A stretch of 64,000 nt of DNA from Paenibacillus peoriae (GCF_022531965.1 NZ_CP092831.1:301001-365000); one strand, 5' to 3'; positions 43,889 through 53,725 are shown, numbered from the stretch's first letter. Notes: generated by a model not told the origin, from the sequence alone. A program made the numbers and translations.

Positions 43889-46800
43889 TTATAAAATAAT
43901 CTCCAGACGATGTACACCATCATGCTCTGCTAACGTCTGCTCGAAAACCTCGCGTTTGATGCGTAAGGCACCGGAGCGGTAGCGATTATCGCCGGCTGGC
44001 TCGCTTTCCAGTGGTGTTCCATTCAATACTACACGGCCCTGCTCACCGCCAGTATGCTCTTGCAACATACGGTAGACGAAGGTGATCGGTTTCCCTGCAA
44101 AGGAAAACTTAAATTCCAATCCGTCGAGATGATCCGGCAGCACAGGGTCCAGGATCAGGTCTTCGCCTGACTGACGAACACCAAGGACATTCGATATCAG
44201 CTGATTCATATAGATTCCCGGACCGCTGGAATAGATTCTCCAACCGCCTTTGACGGGTACGGCTCCTTCACGCAGTTCACCAAACCGTTCCTGTGCTTCA
44301 TAGCGGGAATTAAATTTACCGTCCGAGCTACTGAAATAGGCGTTGCTTTGGCGCCATTCGGCATTCGGTACGGACGCACGGATGCCGACCGGATTGATGA
44401 GCTTCAAGCTATGCCAAGCGTCATCCTTGCGTCCCAACTTGGCCATCGCTTCCGCAAAGCGGATATGGGCATGCACATATTGCAGCCCGACTTCACGTCC
44501 AAAGTTGGCCGCTTGCTCTGCGCGCTTGAAGTGCGAGCTCACACCGCCATCATACTGTGCAGGACGGTTCATCAGACGCACACCATCCGGGCAGAGGAAC
44601 TGCTCACGGATGAGTTGCTCATGAGCCAATGCTTGCTCAGGCGTGAGCAGCTGGCTGATCATGCTGCGCGTCATCGGCAGCAAGCGGTAATGGATTCCCG
44701 TCTCAGTGTCAGACGGATGGAGCATCAGCTTAGGTTGACCGGGCTCTTCCATATACACGAAGCCCGGAATAATTCCGCTCTCCAGCATGTAGCGGTTGAA
44801 GTCTTTACGGATGCCATTGGCCATCTGATGTAGATCTTGTGCAATCTTGTCGGCTTCGCTTACTACACCCGCGGGGGCCTGCTCCAAAGCTGCAGCAAAG
44901 TTACTAATAACTTGGTAGGTGAGTGCAACCGTCCAGCTGCTCGCCATGTATTGCTTCAGCTGTGCATTGGCTGGCTGGAGGGTATCGTCCCAATCGCCGT
45001 CGCCATAGGCCGACAAATACGTATCATGCAGGAAATTATCTCGAATGTATTCGATTTCCTTCAGGGCATGTTCCATGAGAGTCGCGGTCTGCTTGGTATA
45101 ATCGAAAGTATGTCGATGGGTGTAAGGTACATTTTCTTCCAGAATACTGTAATCACGGGTAGCGGTCAAATAATCGCCCAGTACCTTGAGCGGCCAGACG
45201 ATAATATCCCCATGGCTTTCTTCTTGCTGCACGTGAGTATAGTTGTCAAACATAAACCATTGCGGCCAGTTTCCGCTGTCCTCGTACTGATGGCTGAAGA
45301 CAGTCAGCAGAATGGAACGAACCTCATCGAACTTTTGCACAGCTGAGAAATATTCCACAGGCCCCTGACACACATCGCGTGTTCCCCAGGCTGCACCGCC
45401 GTATTGCTCCAGACCGTGAGGTACAGAATAGTGAACGAGCATATTATGGGTGTACCACCAAGCCACTGCGTTCACACGGAACAGCTCGCTTGTTTCATGT
45501 TGACCCAGCGATAGATGGAAACCGTTCATAAGCTCAGCAAAATATGCCCGATAGTGCTCGCGCTCATCTTCAAAGGAAGCGTGACGCTCTTTGTGTGCTG
45601 ATTCTTGCCCGGCTGAAAGTCCATTCAGCCAACCCTGCACGGTGCAGGTCCATTCGCTGCTGTCACCCAGCTCTAGCACAACCAGAGATGCATCAGGGGA
45701 AGCATTACCCTGTAGCAGTGCGTGAGCATCGCTCACATGCTGTAATGGAGCGCCTTCTATGTGCATTCGGTACAGCAGGTCGGGATAGGCTTCGGCACTC
45801 AGGGAAGCAGAGTCTGCCCGGAAGAGTAGGGCGTCGCCTTCACGTTCCATATGAAACGGAAGCTCATATTCGTTCACATGCATAGACATTTGCTGAGTGA
45901 TGAGGAACGGATAGGTTTTGCCACTTGCCGCACGCATGTGAAGCCGTACTTCTGGGCTATCGGCATTCGTATAGTTTGTAATAATGAATGTATCGTCAGC
46001 CGTTTTGTAGTACCAGCGCACATAATTAAAGCCAATCTCGAACAGGGAAGGCATCGTGAGCAGGCGGTATTTCCCTTGGATTCCGACATAAATGCGCTGA
46101 CCGGATGTCTTGGGAATATTGAGCGCATTACGCGCGTTGGTAATCATTTTGTTGAAATTCGTATTGCCGATTACGAGCTGGGAATTGAACACCCCGTACA
46201 TATAGGAGGTGGTTGTAATGGTTTCTTCCTTACCTCCTGAGTAATGCCCGCCCATTAAAATGTGCCCGTGGGGACGCTCTACACGAAGCTCTTTGGATTT
46301 GAGTACAACATGCTCATAGCTGTCCGTGAAAAAGGAAAGGAGTTTATTGCCATCCCGTTCTTCTTCCTGCCGTTTGGGGAAAAGTTGATTCACTTCGGCA
46401 TCGGTGAAGTCCAGCGTACGCAGCGGCTCACCGATGGTTTGAGCTGGAGCCACACGCCCTGCCTGAAGATCACTTGCCGCGTGTGTCGGTATGCTGGTCT
46501 CAGAGGCGTCTGCTAGAACGGAAGTTACTTCGTCGCGTGCCTTTGTCACCAGTTCCTGATACTCCAGCTTTGTCACTGCGGCTGGATGATTGGGCTGGAA
46601 CAGACCGTAAAAAGTAAAGCGAGCTTCCCCGGCAAGTTCCACTCGCTCGGACTGCAATGCGGTATAGGCGAATTCGTATTGGTATACTTCATTGGCGAGC
46701 GAGTCGCGACGGAGTGCTTCCGGCTCATTCGTTTCCTTGTACGATAGTCCAAAGAACTGAAATCCGTCTGTTGAGTACCCAACAGTGCGGGTTAACGAGC

Positions 46801-47329
46801 CTTGTTGAATGTATGGGAATGCCTGACTTTGAGGCTGGTTTTGACGTGAGCAAACGGTATAGCCTCTTTGTTCATCATAGTAGATGGTGTGGTCAATATA
46901 TTGAGACAAATAAGCTTCATTACTGCGTACAGCAGCGGTATCGGCAATGCCGATATCCTGACCGTACACGACATCTGCTTCCACGTCATCGCCCTGTAGG
47001 GTTACATCCCAGAACCATACTCCCAGGCGGCTTAGCGTGAAGGTCACCTGATAGCCTACACCAGCGGTGAAACCTTCCCAAATAATCTGCTGATCTGTTT
47101 GTCGAATTACTCCCGGTGAGCGAACTCCAAGCAGGGGAGTGATACTTACACCGGATGGACGGTACAATCTCAAGTACAGATTGTTCAGGGAACCATCGAC
47201 TGAATTGGTCAACAGCTGGTTGATCATCGTTGAGCCATGGGCGATCTTATACACATCACCGCTGCTCAAGAAGGTAAAAGACAGGTCGCCGGCCCGCAGC
47301 AAAATATTTTGATCCAGACTTGTATTCAT
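43889..47329 (-). CDS. GH94 1,2-beta-oligoglucan phosphorylase (sophorooligosaccharide phosphorylase)
   Basis: Large cytoplasmic phosphorylase of 1146 residues. The catalytic-domain motif AYGDGDWDDTLQP places the general acid at about Asp782 (the second Asp after Trp). The length (about 1100) and the N-terminal beta-sandwich match 1,2-beta-oligoglucan phosphorylase (EC 2.4.1.333) rather than the shorter cellobiose phosphorylases (about 800). It would release alpha-glucose-1-phosphate from beta-1,2-glucan oligosaccharides. The neighbouring GH3, SBP and permeases repeat the gene content of the Listeria innocua sophorooligosaccharide locus. ATG at 47329 is preferred to a TTG one codon earlier; the ribosome site is weak. 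It starts 25 nt after the GH3 stop. Confidence 0.82.
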   Translation of the reverse strand: MNTSLDQNILLRAGDLSFTFLSSGDVYKIAHGSTMINQLLTNSVDGSLNNLYLRLYRPSGVSITPLLGVRSPGVIRQTDQQIIWEGFTAGVGYQVTFTLSRLGVWFWDVTLQGDDVEADVVYGQDIGIADTAAVRSNEAYLSQYIDHTIYYDEQRGYTVCSRQNQPQSQAFPYIQQGSLTRTVGYSTDGFQFFGLSYKETNEPEALRRDSLANEVYQYEFAYTALQSERVELAGEARFTFYGLFQPNHPAAVTKLEYQELVTKARDEVTSVLADASETSIPTHAASDLQAGRVAPAQTIGEPLRTLDFTDAEVNQLFPKRQEEERDGNKLLSFFTDSYEHVVLKSKELRVERPHGHILMGGHYSGGKEETITTTSYMYGVFNSQLVIGNTNFNKMITNARNALNIPKTSGQRIYVGIQGKYRLLTMPSLFEIGFNYVRWYYKTADDTFIITNYTNADSPEVRLHMRAASGKTYPFLITQQMSMHVNEYELPFHMEREGDALLFRADSASLSAEAYPDLLYRMHIEGAPLQHVSDAHALLQGNASPDASLVVLELGDSSEWTCTVQGWLNGLSAGQESAHKERHASFEDEREHYRAYFAELMNGFHLSLGQHETSELFRVNAVAWWYTHNMLVHYSVPHGLEQYGGAAWGTRDVCQGPVEYFSAVQKFDEVRSILLTVFSHQYEDSGNWPQWFMFDNYTHVQQEESHGDIIVWPLKVLGDYLTATRDYSILEENVPYTHRHTFDYTKQTATLMEHALKEIEYIRDNFLHDTYLSAYGDGDWDDTLQPANAQLKQYMASSWTVALTYQVISNFAAALEQAPAGVVSEADKIAQDLHQMANGIRKDFNRYMLESGIIPGFVYMEEPGQPKLMLHPSDTETGIHYRLLPMTRSMISQLLTPEQALAHEQLIREQFLCPDGVRLMNRPAQYDGGVSSHFKRAEQAANFGREVGLQYVHAHIRFAEAMAKLGRKDDAWHSLKLINPVGIRASVPNAEWRQSNAYFSSSDGKFNSRYEAQERFGELREGAVPVKGGWRIYSSGPGIYMNQLISNVLGVRQSGEDLILDPVLPDHLDGLEFKFSFAGKPITFVYRMLQEHTGGEQGRVVLNGTPLESEPAGDNRYRSGALRIKREVFEQTLAEHDGVHRLEIIL

Positions 47330-47354
47330 CAAAGGGAACGCCTCACTTTCTTGT

Positions 47355-49517
47355 TTATTTCACTAACCGAAAACGGCTTTCGCTGGTATCTCGGCTGTTA
47401 GGTCCTGTAAAGACGGCAAATTCACCGCTGTCACTGCTGAAGCTCAAATCTGCATGATGATAGCGCAGCTGAGGCTCGGTCAATGCAAATTCCACTTCCC
47501 GGCTTTCGCCTGGGGCAAGAAGGACTTTGCAGAAATCTTTCAGTTCTTTCATTGGGCGAACCGTATCACCGCTGATATCACGAACATAGAACTGGACGGT
47601 TTCTTCGACTGGACGTGTTCCTGTGTTCGTTACCTGCACTTTCACGGTCAGTTCCTGACCAGGTATAAGGGTATCGCCGGAAAGCTGTACGCTATCATAA
47701 GCGACATCGGTATAACTCAGTCCATAGCCAAACGGGAATAAAGGTTCGTTCGGTACGTCTAGATATTGAGACACATAACGTTCTTTTGTATTCGGATCTA
47801 ACTGCGGGCGTCCTGTATTAAAATGATTGTAGTACACGGGCACCTGTCCGACCGATTGCGGGAATGACATGGTCAGGCGACCCGTAGGTTCGGCATCACC
47901 GTACAACAAGTCGGCAATCGCCGCGCCGCCTTCGCCACCAGGGAACCAGGCTTCCAGTACAGCGTCTGCTTCTTCAATAACACCGTGCAGATCCAACGGA
48001 CGACCATTAAATAATACGGCTACCATAGGCTTGTTCAGCGTCTTCAGGCGCTTCACCAGTTCCAACTGGGCTTGTGGCAGGCGAATATTGGAACGGCTGC
48101 CTGCTTCACCACTCATATCCGAGCGCTCTCCAAGCGCCAACACGATAACCTCTGCTTTGCTGGCAACTTGCAGAGCTTCTGCATATTGCTCCTCAGTTAT
48201 ATCGTCGATAGAGCAACCTGTCGCAACCGTGAGCAGCGAGGAGGATATTTTCGATTGGAACCCGTCAATAACGCGAATAGCTTCCTCTTGCGAACCGCTC
48301 CACGACCAAGAGCCCAAGATATCACCACTCTCTACAAAAGGCCCGATCAACGCAATATGTTGATTGCGATTCAATGGAAGAACGGAATCATTTTTGAGCA
48401 ACACGCAAGATTTAATAGCTAATTCTTTGGCAACCGTACGGTGAGCTTCACAGAACACAACTTCACGTTCACGCTCAGGGTCTGCGCCGCGTAGCGGATT
48501 TTCGAACAAGCCCAGCTTTTGCTTGAGCTTCAATATACGCATTACTGCTTCATCAATGAGTGCTTCATCCAGCTGTCCGCTGCGAACCAGCTCAGGCAGA
48601 TACCCGTTATAGCAAGAGGTCATCATTTCAATATCTACGCCAGCCAGCAGTGCTTTCTTCGCTGCCTCGCGCTCATCCTCGGCGATGCCGTGAGGGATAA
48701 GCTCCTTGATGGCGGCCCAATCCGAGATGAGTACACCATCAAAGCCCCATTCATCACGAAGCAAATCACGCATCAGGCGCTTATTGCCCGTTGCGGCTAC
48801 GCCTTCTACGGTATTGAAGGACGTCATCACCATTTCGCAGCCTTCATCTAAGGCAGCTTTATAGGAGGGAAGATAATACTCTCGCAGCTGCCATGCGGAT
48901 ACATCTACAGTGTTGTAATCCCGTCCGCCTTCACCAGCTCCATATGCGGCAAAATGCTTCACGCATGCGGCCACCCGGTCGGTATCGTTCGTCAGATCTT
49001 TACCCTGAAATCCGCGCACAAACGCACGGGCAAATTGACTGTTGAGATGAGGGTCTTCCCCAGTAGATTCCATCACACGGCCCCAGCGCGGGTCACGCAC
49101 CAGATCGACCATAGGGGCGAATGTGACGTGAACACCGGATACAGCCGCCTCGCGGGCAGCAATGGTAGCGCTCTCTTCTGCCAGCTGCATATCCCATGAG
49201 CAACCAATAGCCAGCGGTATAGGGAAAATCGTTTTGAAGCCATGTACAATATCTGCCATAATTAAAAGCGGAATACCCAGACGGTTTTTACTCAAATGAG
49301 CCTGCTGAACACGAATTGCTTCCTTGGCCCCTGCGATGCCAAGCACGGAACCGACGTTATGGACATTTTTCTCTGTGATGCCAAGAGAAGCCATAGGGCC
49401 GGTAATTTGACTATCTGTTCCCGCTTCTTCAAAGAAGGCACCTACAAGCTGTAGCAGTTGATCAACTTTTTCTTCAAGCGTCATGCTTTCTAAATAGGAA
49501 TTCAGGTGTTGTTCCAT
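47355..49517 (-). CDS. GH3 beta-glucosidase (sophorose-type)
   Basis: Glycoside hydrolase family 3 enzyme of 720 residues without signal peptide, so cytoplasmic. Nucleophile Asp266 in GVLISDWAA; the KHFAAYGAGEGGRDYN loop and PRWGRVMESTGEDP are family-typical; the second alpha/beta domain (about 370-570) and the C-terminal fibronectin-III-like domain (about 630-720) are present. Next to the GH94 phosphorylase it most likely cleaves sophorose and short beta-1,2-glucooligosaccharides to glucose. ATG at 49517 follows GGAGGATT; the frame continues to 49598 without support. Confidence 0.92.
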   Translation of the reverse strand: MEQHLNSYLESMTLEEKVDQLLQLVGAFFEEAGTDSQITGPMASLGITEKNVHNVGSVLGIAGAKEAIRVQQAHLSKNRLGIPLLIMADIVHGFKTIFPIPLAIGCSWDMQLAEESATIAAREAAVSGVHVTFAPMVDLVRDPRWGRVMESTGEDPHLNSQFARAFVRGFQGKDLTNDTDRVAACVKHFAAYGAGEGGRDYNTVDVSAWQLREYYLPSYKAALDEGCEMVMTSFNTVEGVAATGNKRLMRDLLRDEWGFDGVLISDWAAIKELIPHGIAEDEREAAKKALLAGVDIEMMTSCYNGYLPELVRSGQLDEALIDEAVMRILKLKQKLGLFENPLRGADPEREREVVFCEAHRTVAKELAIKSCVLLKNDSVLPLNRNQHIALIGPFVESGDILGSWSWSGSQEEAIRVIDGFQSKISSSLLTVATGCSIDDITEEQYAEALQVASKAEVIVLALGERSDMSGEAGSRSNIRLPQAQLELVKRLKTLNKPMVAVLFNGRPLDLHGVIEEADAVLEAWFPGGEGGAAIADLLYGDAEPTGRLTMSFPQSVGQVPVYYNHFNTGRPQLDPNTKERYVSQYLDVPNEPLFPFGYGLSYTDVAYDSVQLSGDTLIPGQELTVKVQVTNTGTRPVEETVQFYVRDISGDTVRPMKELKDFCKVLLAPGESREVEFALTEPQLRYHHADLSFSSDSGEFAVFTGPNSRDTSESRFRLVK

Positions 49518-49659
49518 CATAATCCTCCATAAGCTGTATTGTTGGTGGACAGCTCTCTTTTTCAGATTCATGAGATTTTTTGGATAAAGATGATTCAAAA
49601 AAGTGCTAAAAAGGCTAATAGCTAGTATAGAAGCATAATGTTCTGTCGTATTATTAATC

Positions 49660-49669
49660 GAAACGTTTC
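49660..49669. promoter_or_regulatory. LacI-type operator, copy 1
   Basis: Palindrome GAAACGTTTC, embedded in the 17-base run ATCGAAACGTTTCTATT that recurs at copy 2. Confidence 0.75.
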
Positions 49670-49851
49670 TATTATTGAACTCAGTTGGATTATATACGCT
49701 TTCAAATACAGAGTCAAATCCAATTCAGGGTCTTTTCATAGGTTAAATAACGTAATAAAGATGATATATATGAAAAAAAGTTGGTATTCTGAGCAAATAA
49801 AAAATAATATTCCTATTGAATACGGTTTCAATTTGTTCTATAATGACTATC

Positions 49852-49861
49852 GAAACGTTTC
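49852..49861. promoter_or_regulatory. LacI-type operator, copy 2
   Basis: Palindrome GAAACGTTTC with the same flanks as copy 1, 192 bp away. Two matching sites at this distance suit DNA looping by a tetrameric or paired repressor. Confidence 0.75.
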
Positions 49862-50118
49862 TATTGAGGGGTATGGTCCTTGTGCTTTGAACATAAGTGT
49901 TATAGCGGTATGCTTTAATCGCTAGGTATTTACATGCATCAGGATTTTACAAAATTCGATTCTTGTCGTTTCAAAGTGCAATATATGGACGAATTAAACC
50001 ATTTCGTTCTATATAATGTTCATTGGAAGTTGCTTATTGAATTTTTGCAAAGTCCTCGTATTTGAATCCGTTATCATATTGCATGATCGGTAAACCGGTC
50101 ATCTCGGGAGGAATTCGT

Positions 50119-51372
50119 ATGATGAAAAGAACGTTAGGGATCATTTTGGCAAGTACCTTATTACTGGGGGGCGCGCTGGTGGGCTGCTCGTCCAAGGATG
50201 ATTCGTCTGGCAAAGATGCGAGTGGCAAGACGACCATCACCTTATGGGGTATGGGAGCGGAAGGAAAGCTGCTGCCTGAAATTGTGAAAGGTTTTGAAAA
50301 GGAAAATCCGGATATTCATGTTGAGGTACAGGCGTTGCCTTGGGATAACGCTCACGATAAGCTGCTGACAGCAGTTGCTTCAAAATCCGGTCCGGACGTG
50401 GTTCAGTTAGGTACATCATGGGTTCCAGAACTTGCGTCTGCGGGTGCATTGACGGATATTACCCCTTATATCAGCAAGTATCCTGAGCTGGAATCGAAGA
50501 ATTTCTTCGAGGGTGCTGTAGGTACGACAAAATTTGAAGGAAAACCGGTCGGTGTGCCTTGGTACACTGAAACGAGAGTTTTGTTCTACCGTTCTGACCT
50601 GCTGAAACAAGTCGGATATAATGAAGCACCTAAAACGTGGGAAGAGCTTTCCGATGCTGCCCAAAAGCTGGCGGCTCGGGGCAAAGGCAAATATGGTATC
50701 TCCTTTAGTGCAAAGGAGCAGTCTATGGGCTTTATGTTTGCTCTCCAGAACGGTTCCAAACTGGTTGACGAGCAGGGCAATCCGCTGTTCAACCAACCAC
50801 CGTTTGTAGATGCTGTGAAGTATGTAAATACCTTTTTCCAAAATGGCTCTAACGCAGTGGATATTGGAATTGACTCCGTTCAAGGTTTGCAAGGCGAGGG
50901 GATCGTTCCAATGTTTATCAGCGGCCCTTTCATGATTAAAGAAATCAAGAGCAAGGCACCAGAACTGGAAGGTAAGTGGAATATAGCGGAGCTTCCTGGA
51001 AAAGTAAACAACCTGTCCGTTTTGGGTGGTGCCAACCTTTCAATTATGAAATTCAGCAAGCATCCAGAGGAGTCAGCCAAATTCCTGGCTTACATGAGCA
51101 AACCAGAAACGCAGCTGAAATGGATGGATCTGTCCAGTAACTTGCCTGCGACTACTAAATCGTGGGAAGATGCCAAACTGAAGAGTGATCCGATGCTTCG
51201 GACGATTCGCAAACAGCTAGATCATTCCGCAGCATTGCCGCAACTGGCTGCATGGGAAGAGGTTTCTCAACAATTTATCAAGAGCTTCGAGCGTATTTAC
51301 CGCGGTCATGCCGATGTACAAAAGGAAATGGATGACTTTAATCAGCAGGCTGCAAGTATTATGAAAAAATAA
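50119..51372 (+). CDS. Sugar ABC transporter substrate-binding lipoprotein (sophorooligosaccharide-type)
   Basis: Extracellular sugar-binding protein of 417 residues, SBP_bac_1 family. Lipoprotein signal with lipidated Cys23 in ALVGCSS; mature part begins LWGMGAEGKLL. ATG at 50119 follows CGGGAGGA (a second ATG is next codon). It is followed by two permease genes. Its place opposite the GH3/GH94 genes, as in the Listeria innocua locus, suggests it binds beta-1,2-glucooligosaccharides. No ATPase gene is present, so it probably shares an MsmX-type ATPase encoded elsewhere. Confidence 0.9.
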   Translation: MMKRTLGIILASTLLLGGALVGCSSKDDSSGKDASGKTTITLWGMGAEGKLLPEIVKGFEKENPDIHVEVQALPWDNAHDKLLTAVASKSGPDVVQLGTSWVPELASAGALTDITPYISKYPELESKNFFEGAVGTTKFEGKPVGVPWYTETRVLFYRSDLLKQVGYNEAPKTWEELSDAAQKLAARGKGKYGISFSAKEQSMGFMFALQNGSKLVDEQGNPLFNQPPFVDAVKYVNTFFQNGSNAVDIGIDSVQGLQGEGIVPMFISGPFMIKEIKSKAPELEGKWNIAELPGKVNNLSVLGGANLSIMKFSKHPEESAKFLAYMSKPETQLKWMDLSSNLPATTKSWEDAKLKSDPMLRTIRKQLDHSAALPQLAAWEEVSQQFIKSFERIYRGHADVQKEMDDFNQQAASIMKK

Positions 51373-51408
51373 TGATCCATATCCGCCATTGTCAAAGGGA
51401 GTGAAGGC

Positions 51409-52293
51409 ATGAAAGGAAGCTCGCAGAAGCTTGCGCCATACTTGTTTATCGGTCCCTCCATCATCCTGTTAACGCTGTTTTCGCTGTTGCCGATACTACT
51501 GGCGCTCGTGATCAGCTTCACGGATATGGATCTGTCCGGACTCGTTAATTATGATAGTATTCGCTTTATAGGTCTCGAAAATTATACAAACGTACTATTG
51601 GACCCTTCCTTTATAAAGTCCCTTGGTAATACCCTGTTCTTCGTCATCATCGGTGTTCCGTTGGTGCTGATATTTTCGCTTAGCATCGCGATTCTGATTA
51701 ACATGGGTAAATCACGTGCTTTCAAAATATTCCGCGTCGTGTTCTATCTACCATCCGTAACGAATGTGGTTGCGGTCGCGGTCGTTTGGAGCTATCTGTA
51801 TAATCCGACGCTGGGATTATTCAACTATGTACTTGGTCTGATGAATTTAGGTCCCGTCCCATGGCTGACTGATCCAACAGTAGCGAAAGTTTCGTTGATT
51901 GTGTTAGCAGTTTGGCGGGGCATCGGTTTAAACATGATTATTTTTATTGCGGCTATTAAAGGGATTCCGGGTTCTTATTATGAAGCGGCTCAGCTTGACG
52001 GGGCCAATACATGGCAGCAAATTCGTTATATTACGCTACCGCAGCTTCGTTACGCTATTTTCTTCGTGTCCATTACGACGATGATCGGCTGGCTGCAATT
52101 TTTCGAGGAACCGTTTGTCATGACCAAAGGGAAACCGCTCGACGGCACGCTGACGGCATCCCTGTTCATTTACAATAACGGCTTCCAATTTAGTAAATTC
52201 GGGTATGCCGCGGCGGGATCGTTCATTCTGTTCTTCGCGATCATCGCGGTAACGCTGATTCAGTTCCGTTTGCAAAATAAAGCGGAGTCCTGA
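51409..52293 (+). CDS. Sugar ABC transporter permease (MalF-type)
   Basis: A 294-residue permease with six hydrophobic segments. The EAA-type loop GSYYEAAQLDGANTWQQIRYIT is clear. ATG at 51409 follows AAAGGGAG, 36 nt after the SBP stop. It pairs with the next permease gene. Confidence 0.92.
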   Translation: MKGSSQKLAPYLFIGPSIILLTLFSLLPILLALVISFTDMDLSGLVNYDSIRFIGLENYTNVLLDPSFIKSLGNTLFFVIIGVPLVLIFSLSIAILINMGKSRAFKIFRVVFYLPSVTNVVAVAVVWSYLYNPTLGLFNYVLGLMNLGPVPWLTDPTVAKVSLIVLAVWRGIGLNMIIFIAAIKGIPGSYYEAAQLDGANTWQQIRYITLPQLRYAIFFVSITTMIGWLQFFEEPFVMTKGKPLDGTLTASLFIYNNGFQFSKFGYAAAGSFILFFAIIAVTLIQFRLQNKAES

Positions 52294-52311
52294 TAGAGAG
52301 AGGTGATGAAC

Positions 52312-53166
52312 GTGAGAACAGCTGTTCAGCAAGCCCGCGCCAATACGCGCAGTGGTGAAAAAACATTTCAATGGTTCGTGGCGACTCTCCTGACCGTGGG
52401 AGGTCTGTTGATGGTGCTGCCTTTTGCGTGGATGATTTTATCCTCCTTTAAGACTGAGGGCGAGGTAACCCAAATTCCCCCGACCATCTGGCCGCAGCAT
52501 TTTACACTGGATAATTTTAAATTACTATTCGATAGCATGGCTTTTGGAACCTATCTGACGAATACGCTGATCATTGTTTTAGCTTCTTTCTTCGGATTAT
52601 TCCTGAATGCCATGGCGGGTTATGGCTTTGCCAAATTCCAATTTAAAGGCAAAGGGTTTCTGTTCTATCTGGTACTAGCAACGATGATGATTCCAGGTCA
52701 AGTGACGATGATTCCCGTCTATTTGATTCTGAACCAGATGGGATTGACCAATTCCATGCTGGGGATTGTCCTGCCTGGATTGGTAGGCGCGTTCGCGATC
52801 TTCCTGTTCCGGCAGTTCATGTCCGATATCCCGGAAGAACTGCTGGAGGCGACACGTCTGGATGGAGCAGGGGAATTCCGCACTTTTTTACAAATTGTGC
52901 TGCCCATTTCGACGCCAATTATCGCAGTACAGGCCATCCTGACCTTCATCGGTGGATGGAACAGCTTCTTGTGGCCACTCATTATTGCGAACGATGAGAA
53001 GCTGTACACCTTGTCCGTCGGACTGTCACTGCTCAAGGGACAGAACGAAAGCCAATTTGCCCTGCAAATGGCAGGTTCGACCTTCATGGTCGTTCCGATC
53101 ATGATTATCTTCATTGTTTTCCAAAAGTATATTATTGAGAACTATACGATTTCGGGGATTAAGTAA
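52312..53166 (+). CDS. Sugar ABC transporter permease (MalG-type)
   Basis: A 284-residue permease with six hydrophobic segments and EAA-type loop EELLEATRLDGAGEFRTFLQI. The start GTG at 52312 has AGAGAGG at 8 nt; ATG at 52306 and GTG at 52303 are alternatives too close to the ribosome site. It completes the importer; a terminator follows. Confidence 0.9.
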   Translation: MRTAVQQARANTRSGEKTFQWFVATLLTVGGLLMVLPFAWMILSSFKTEGEVTQIPPTIWPQHFTLDNFKLLFDSMAFGTYLTNTLIIVLASFFGLFLNAMAGYGFAKFQFKGKGFLFYLVLATMMIPGQVTMIPVYLILNQMGLTNSMLGIVLPGLVGAFAIFLFRQFMSDIPEELLEATRLDGAGEFRTFLQIVLPISTPIIAVQAILTFIGGWNSFLWPLIIANDEKLYTLSVGLSLLKGQNESQFALQMAGSTFMVVPIMIIFIVFQKYIIENYTISGIK

Positions 53167-53195
53167 TAGTTTAATACGTAAATTGATAAACAAAA

Positions 53196-53245
53196 AAAAC
53201 GGAGGACTTCAAAGTTTAATCCAAAGAAGCCCTCCGTTTTTTGTG
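53196..53245 (+). terminator. Terminator of the sugar-importer operon
   Basis: AAAACGGAGG pairs with CCTCCGTTTT, with an inner CTTC/GAAG stem and a T-rich tail. Confidence 0.85.
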
Positions 53246-53507
53246 TTTTTGTTTTATAGAAAAATTAGAAAATCCCGGCCCGCTCACATTCATTCTAAAA
53301 AGTTGCGGCCTCCAGAATCATTAGGGTATGCATTACATTAACAACGACCGGCTTTTTTCGGCAAAGAAAACTATGCTTTTATTATATTTAATTGAAAATA
53401 TTTCAAAATAGTAGGTTAACAAATTTTACACAATTACCTCAAAAAAAGTATGGAGTGTAACGAAAAAAATGATTATATTGGAAAAGAAATAAAAAAATAT
53501 AAAAAAT
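53246..53507. other. AT-rich upstream region of the ranthipeptide cluster
   Basis: No gene seen. It holds the palindrome TTGAAAATATTTCAA at 53393-53407, a candidate regulator site. The promoter of the cluster is probably in 53400-53500 but no consensus -35/-10 pair is clear. Confidence 0.5.
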
Positions 53508-53520
53508 GAGGTGAATCAAA

Positions 53521-53676
53521 TTGTTCGATCCTGTTAACCAAGCAGCTGAAGGCAGTGTTTCTCCTATGACGTGTGTTTTTTGTGATACACGTGATCGTTG
53601 TGTAGGTTGTGATGCTACCGATTGGTTTTGTAGCAAAGAAAGTGGTCATTGGTGTACTAATAATGATAGCGATTAA
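53521..53676 (+). CDS. papA: Six-cysteine ranthipeptide (freyrasin-type) precursor peptide
   Basis: A 51-residue precursor starting at TTG (53521) with GAGGTGA at 6 nt; an upstream ATG is followed at once by a stop. The N-terminal 17 residues (FDPVNQAAEGSVSPM) are a leader, and the C-terminal part has six Cys (residues 18, 21, 27, 30, 37 and 45). Cys-x3-Asp pairs occur for Cys18/Asp22, Cys21/Asp25, Cys27/Asp31, Cys30/Asp34 and Cys45/Asp49, the freyrasin arrangement of Cys to Asp beta-carbon thioethers. Cys37 has Ser at that position and Glu40 at +3. The maturase gene lies 115 bp downstream. Confidence 0.85.
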   Translation: MFDPVNQAAEGSVSPMTCVFCDTRDRCVGCDATDWFCSKESGHWCTNNDSD

Positions 53677-53725
53677 TTAAAGTAAAACTTGCAACGATAG
53701 GGCTTTCAAACACAGATAGTCAATT

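Larger units (their letters stand above)
49518..50118. other. Divergent regulatory region
   Basis: About 600 bp between the GH3 start and the binding-protein start, holding both operators and presumably two divergent promoters. No gene is seen; a 95-codon frame at 49638 is not convincing. Confidence 0.8.

Noticed and set aside
49638..49925. Plus-strand frame of 95 codons in the GH3/SBP divergent region
   Set aside because: It crosses both operators, has no ribosome site and looks like regulatory DNA.
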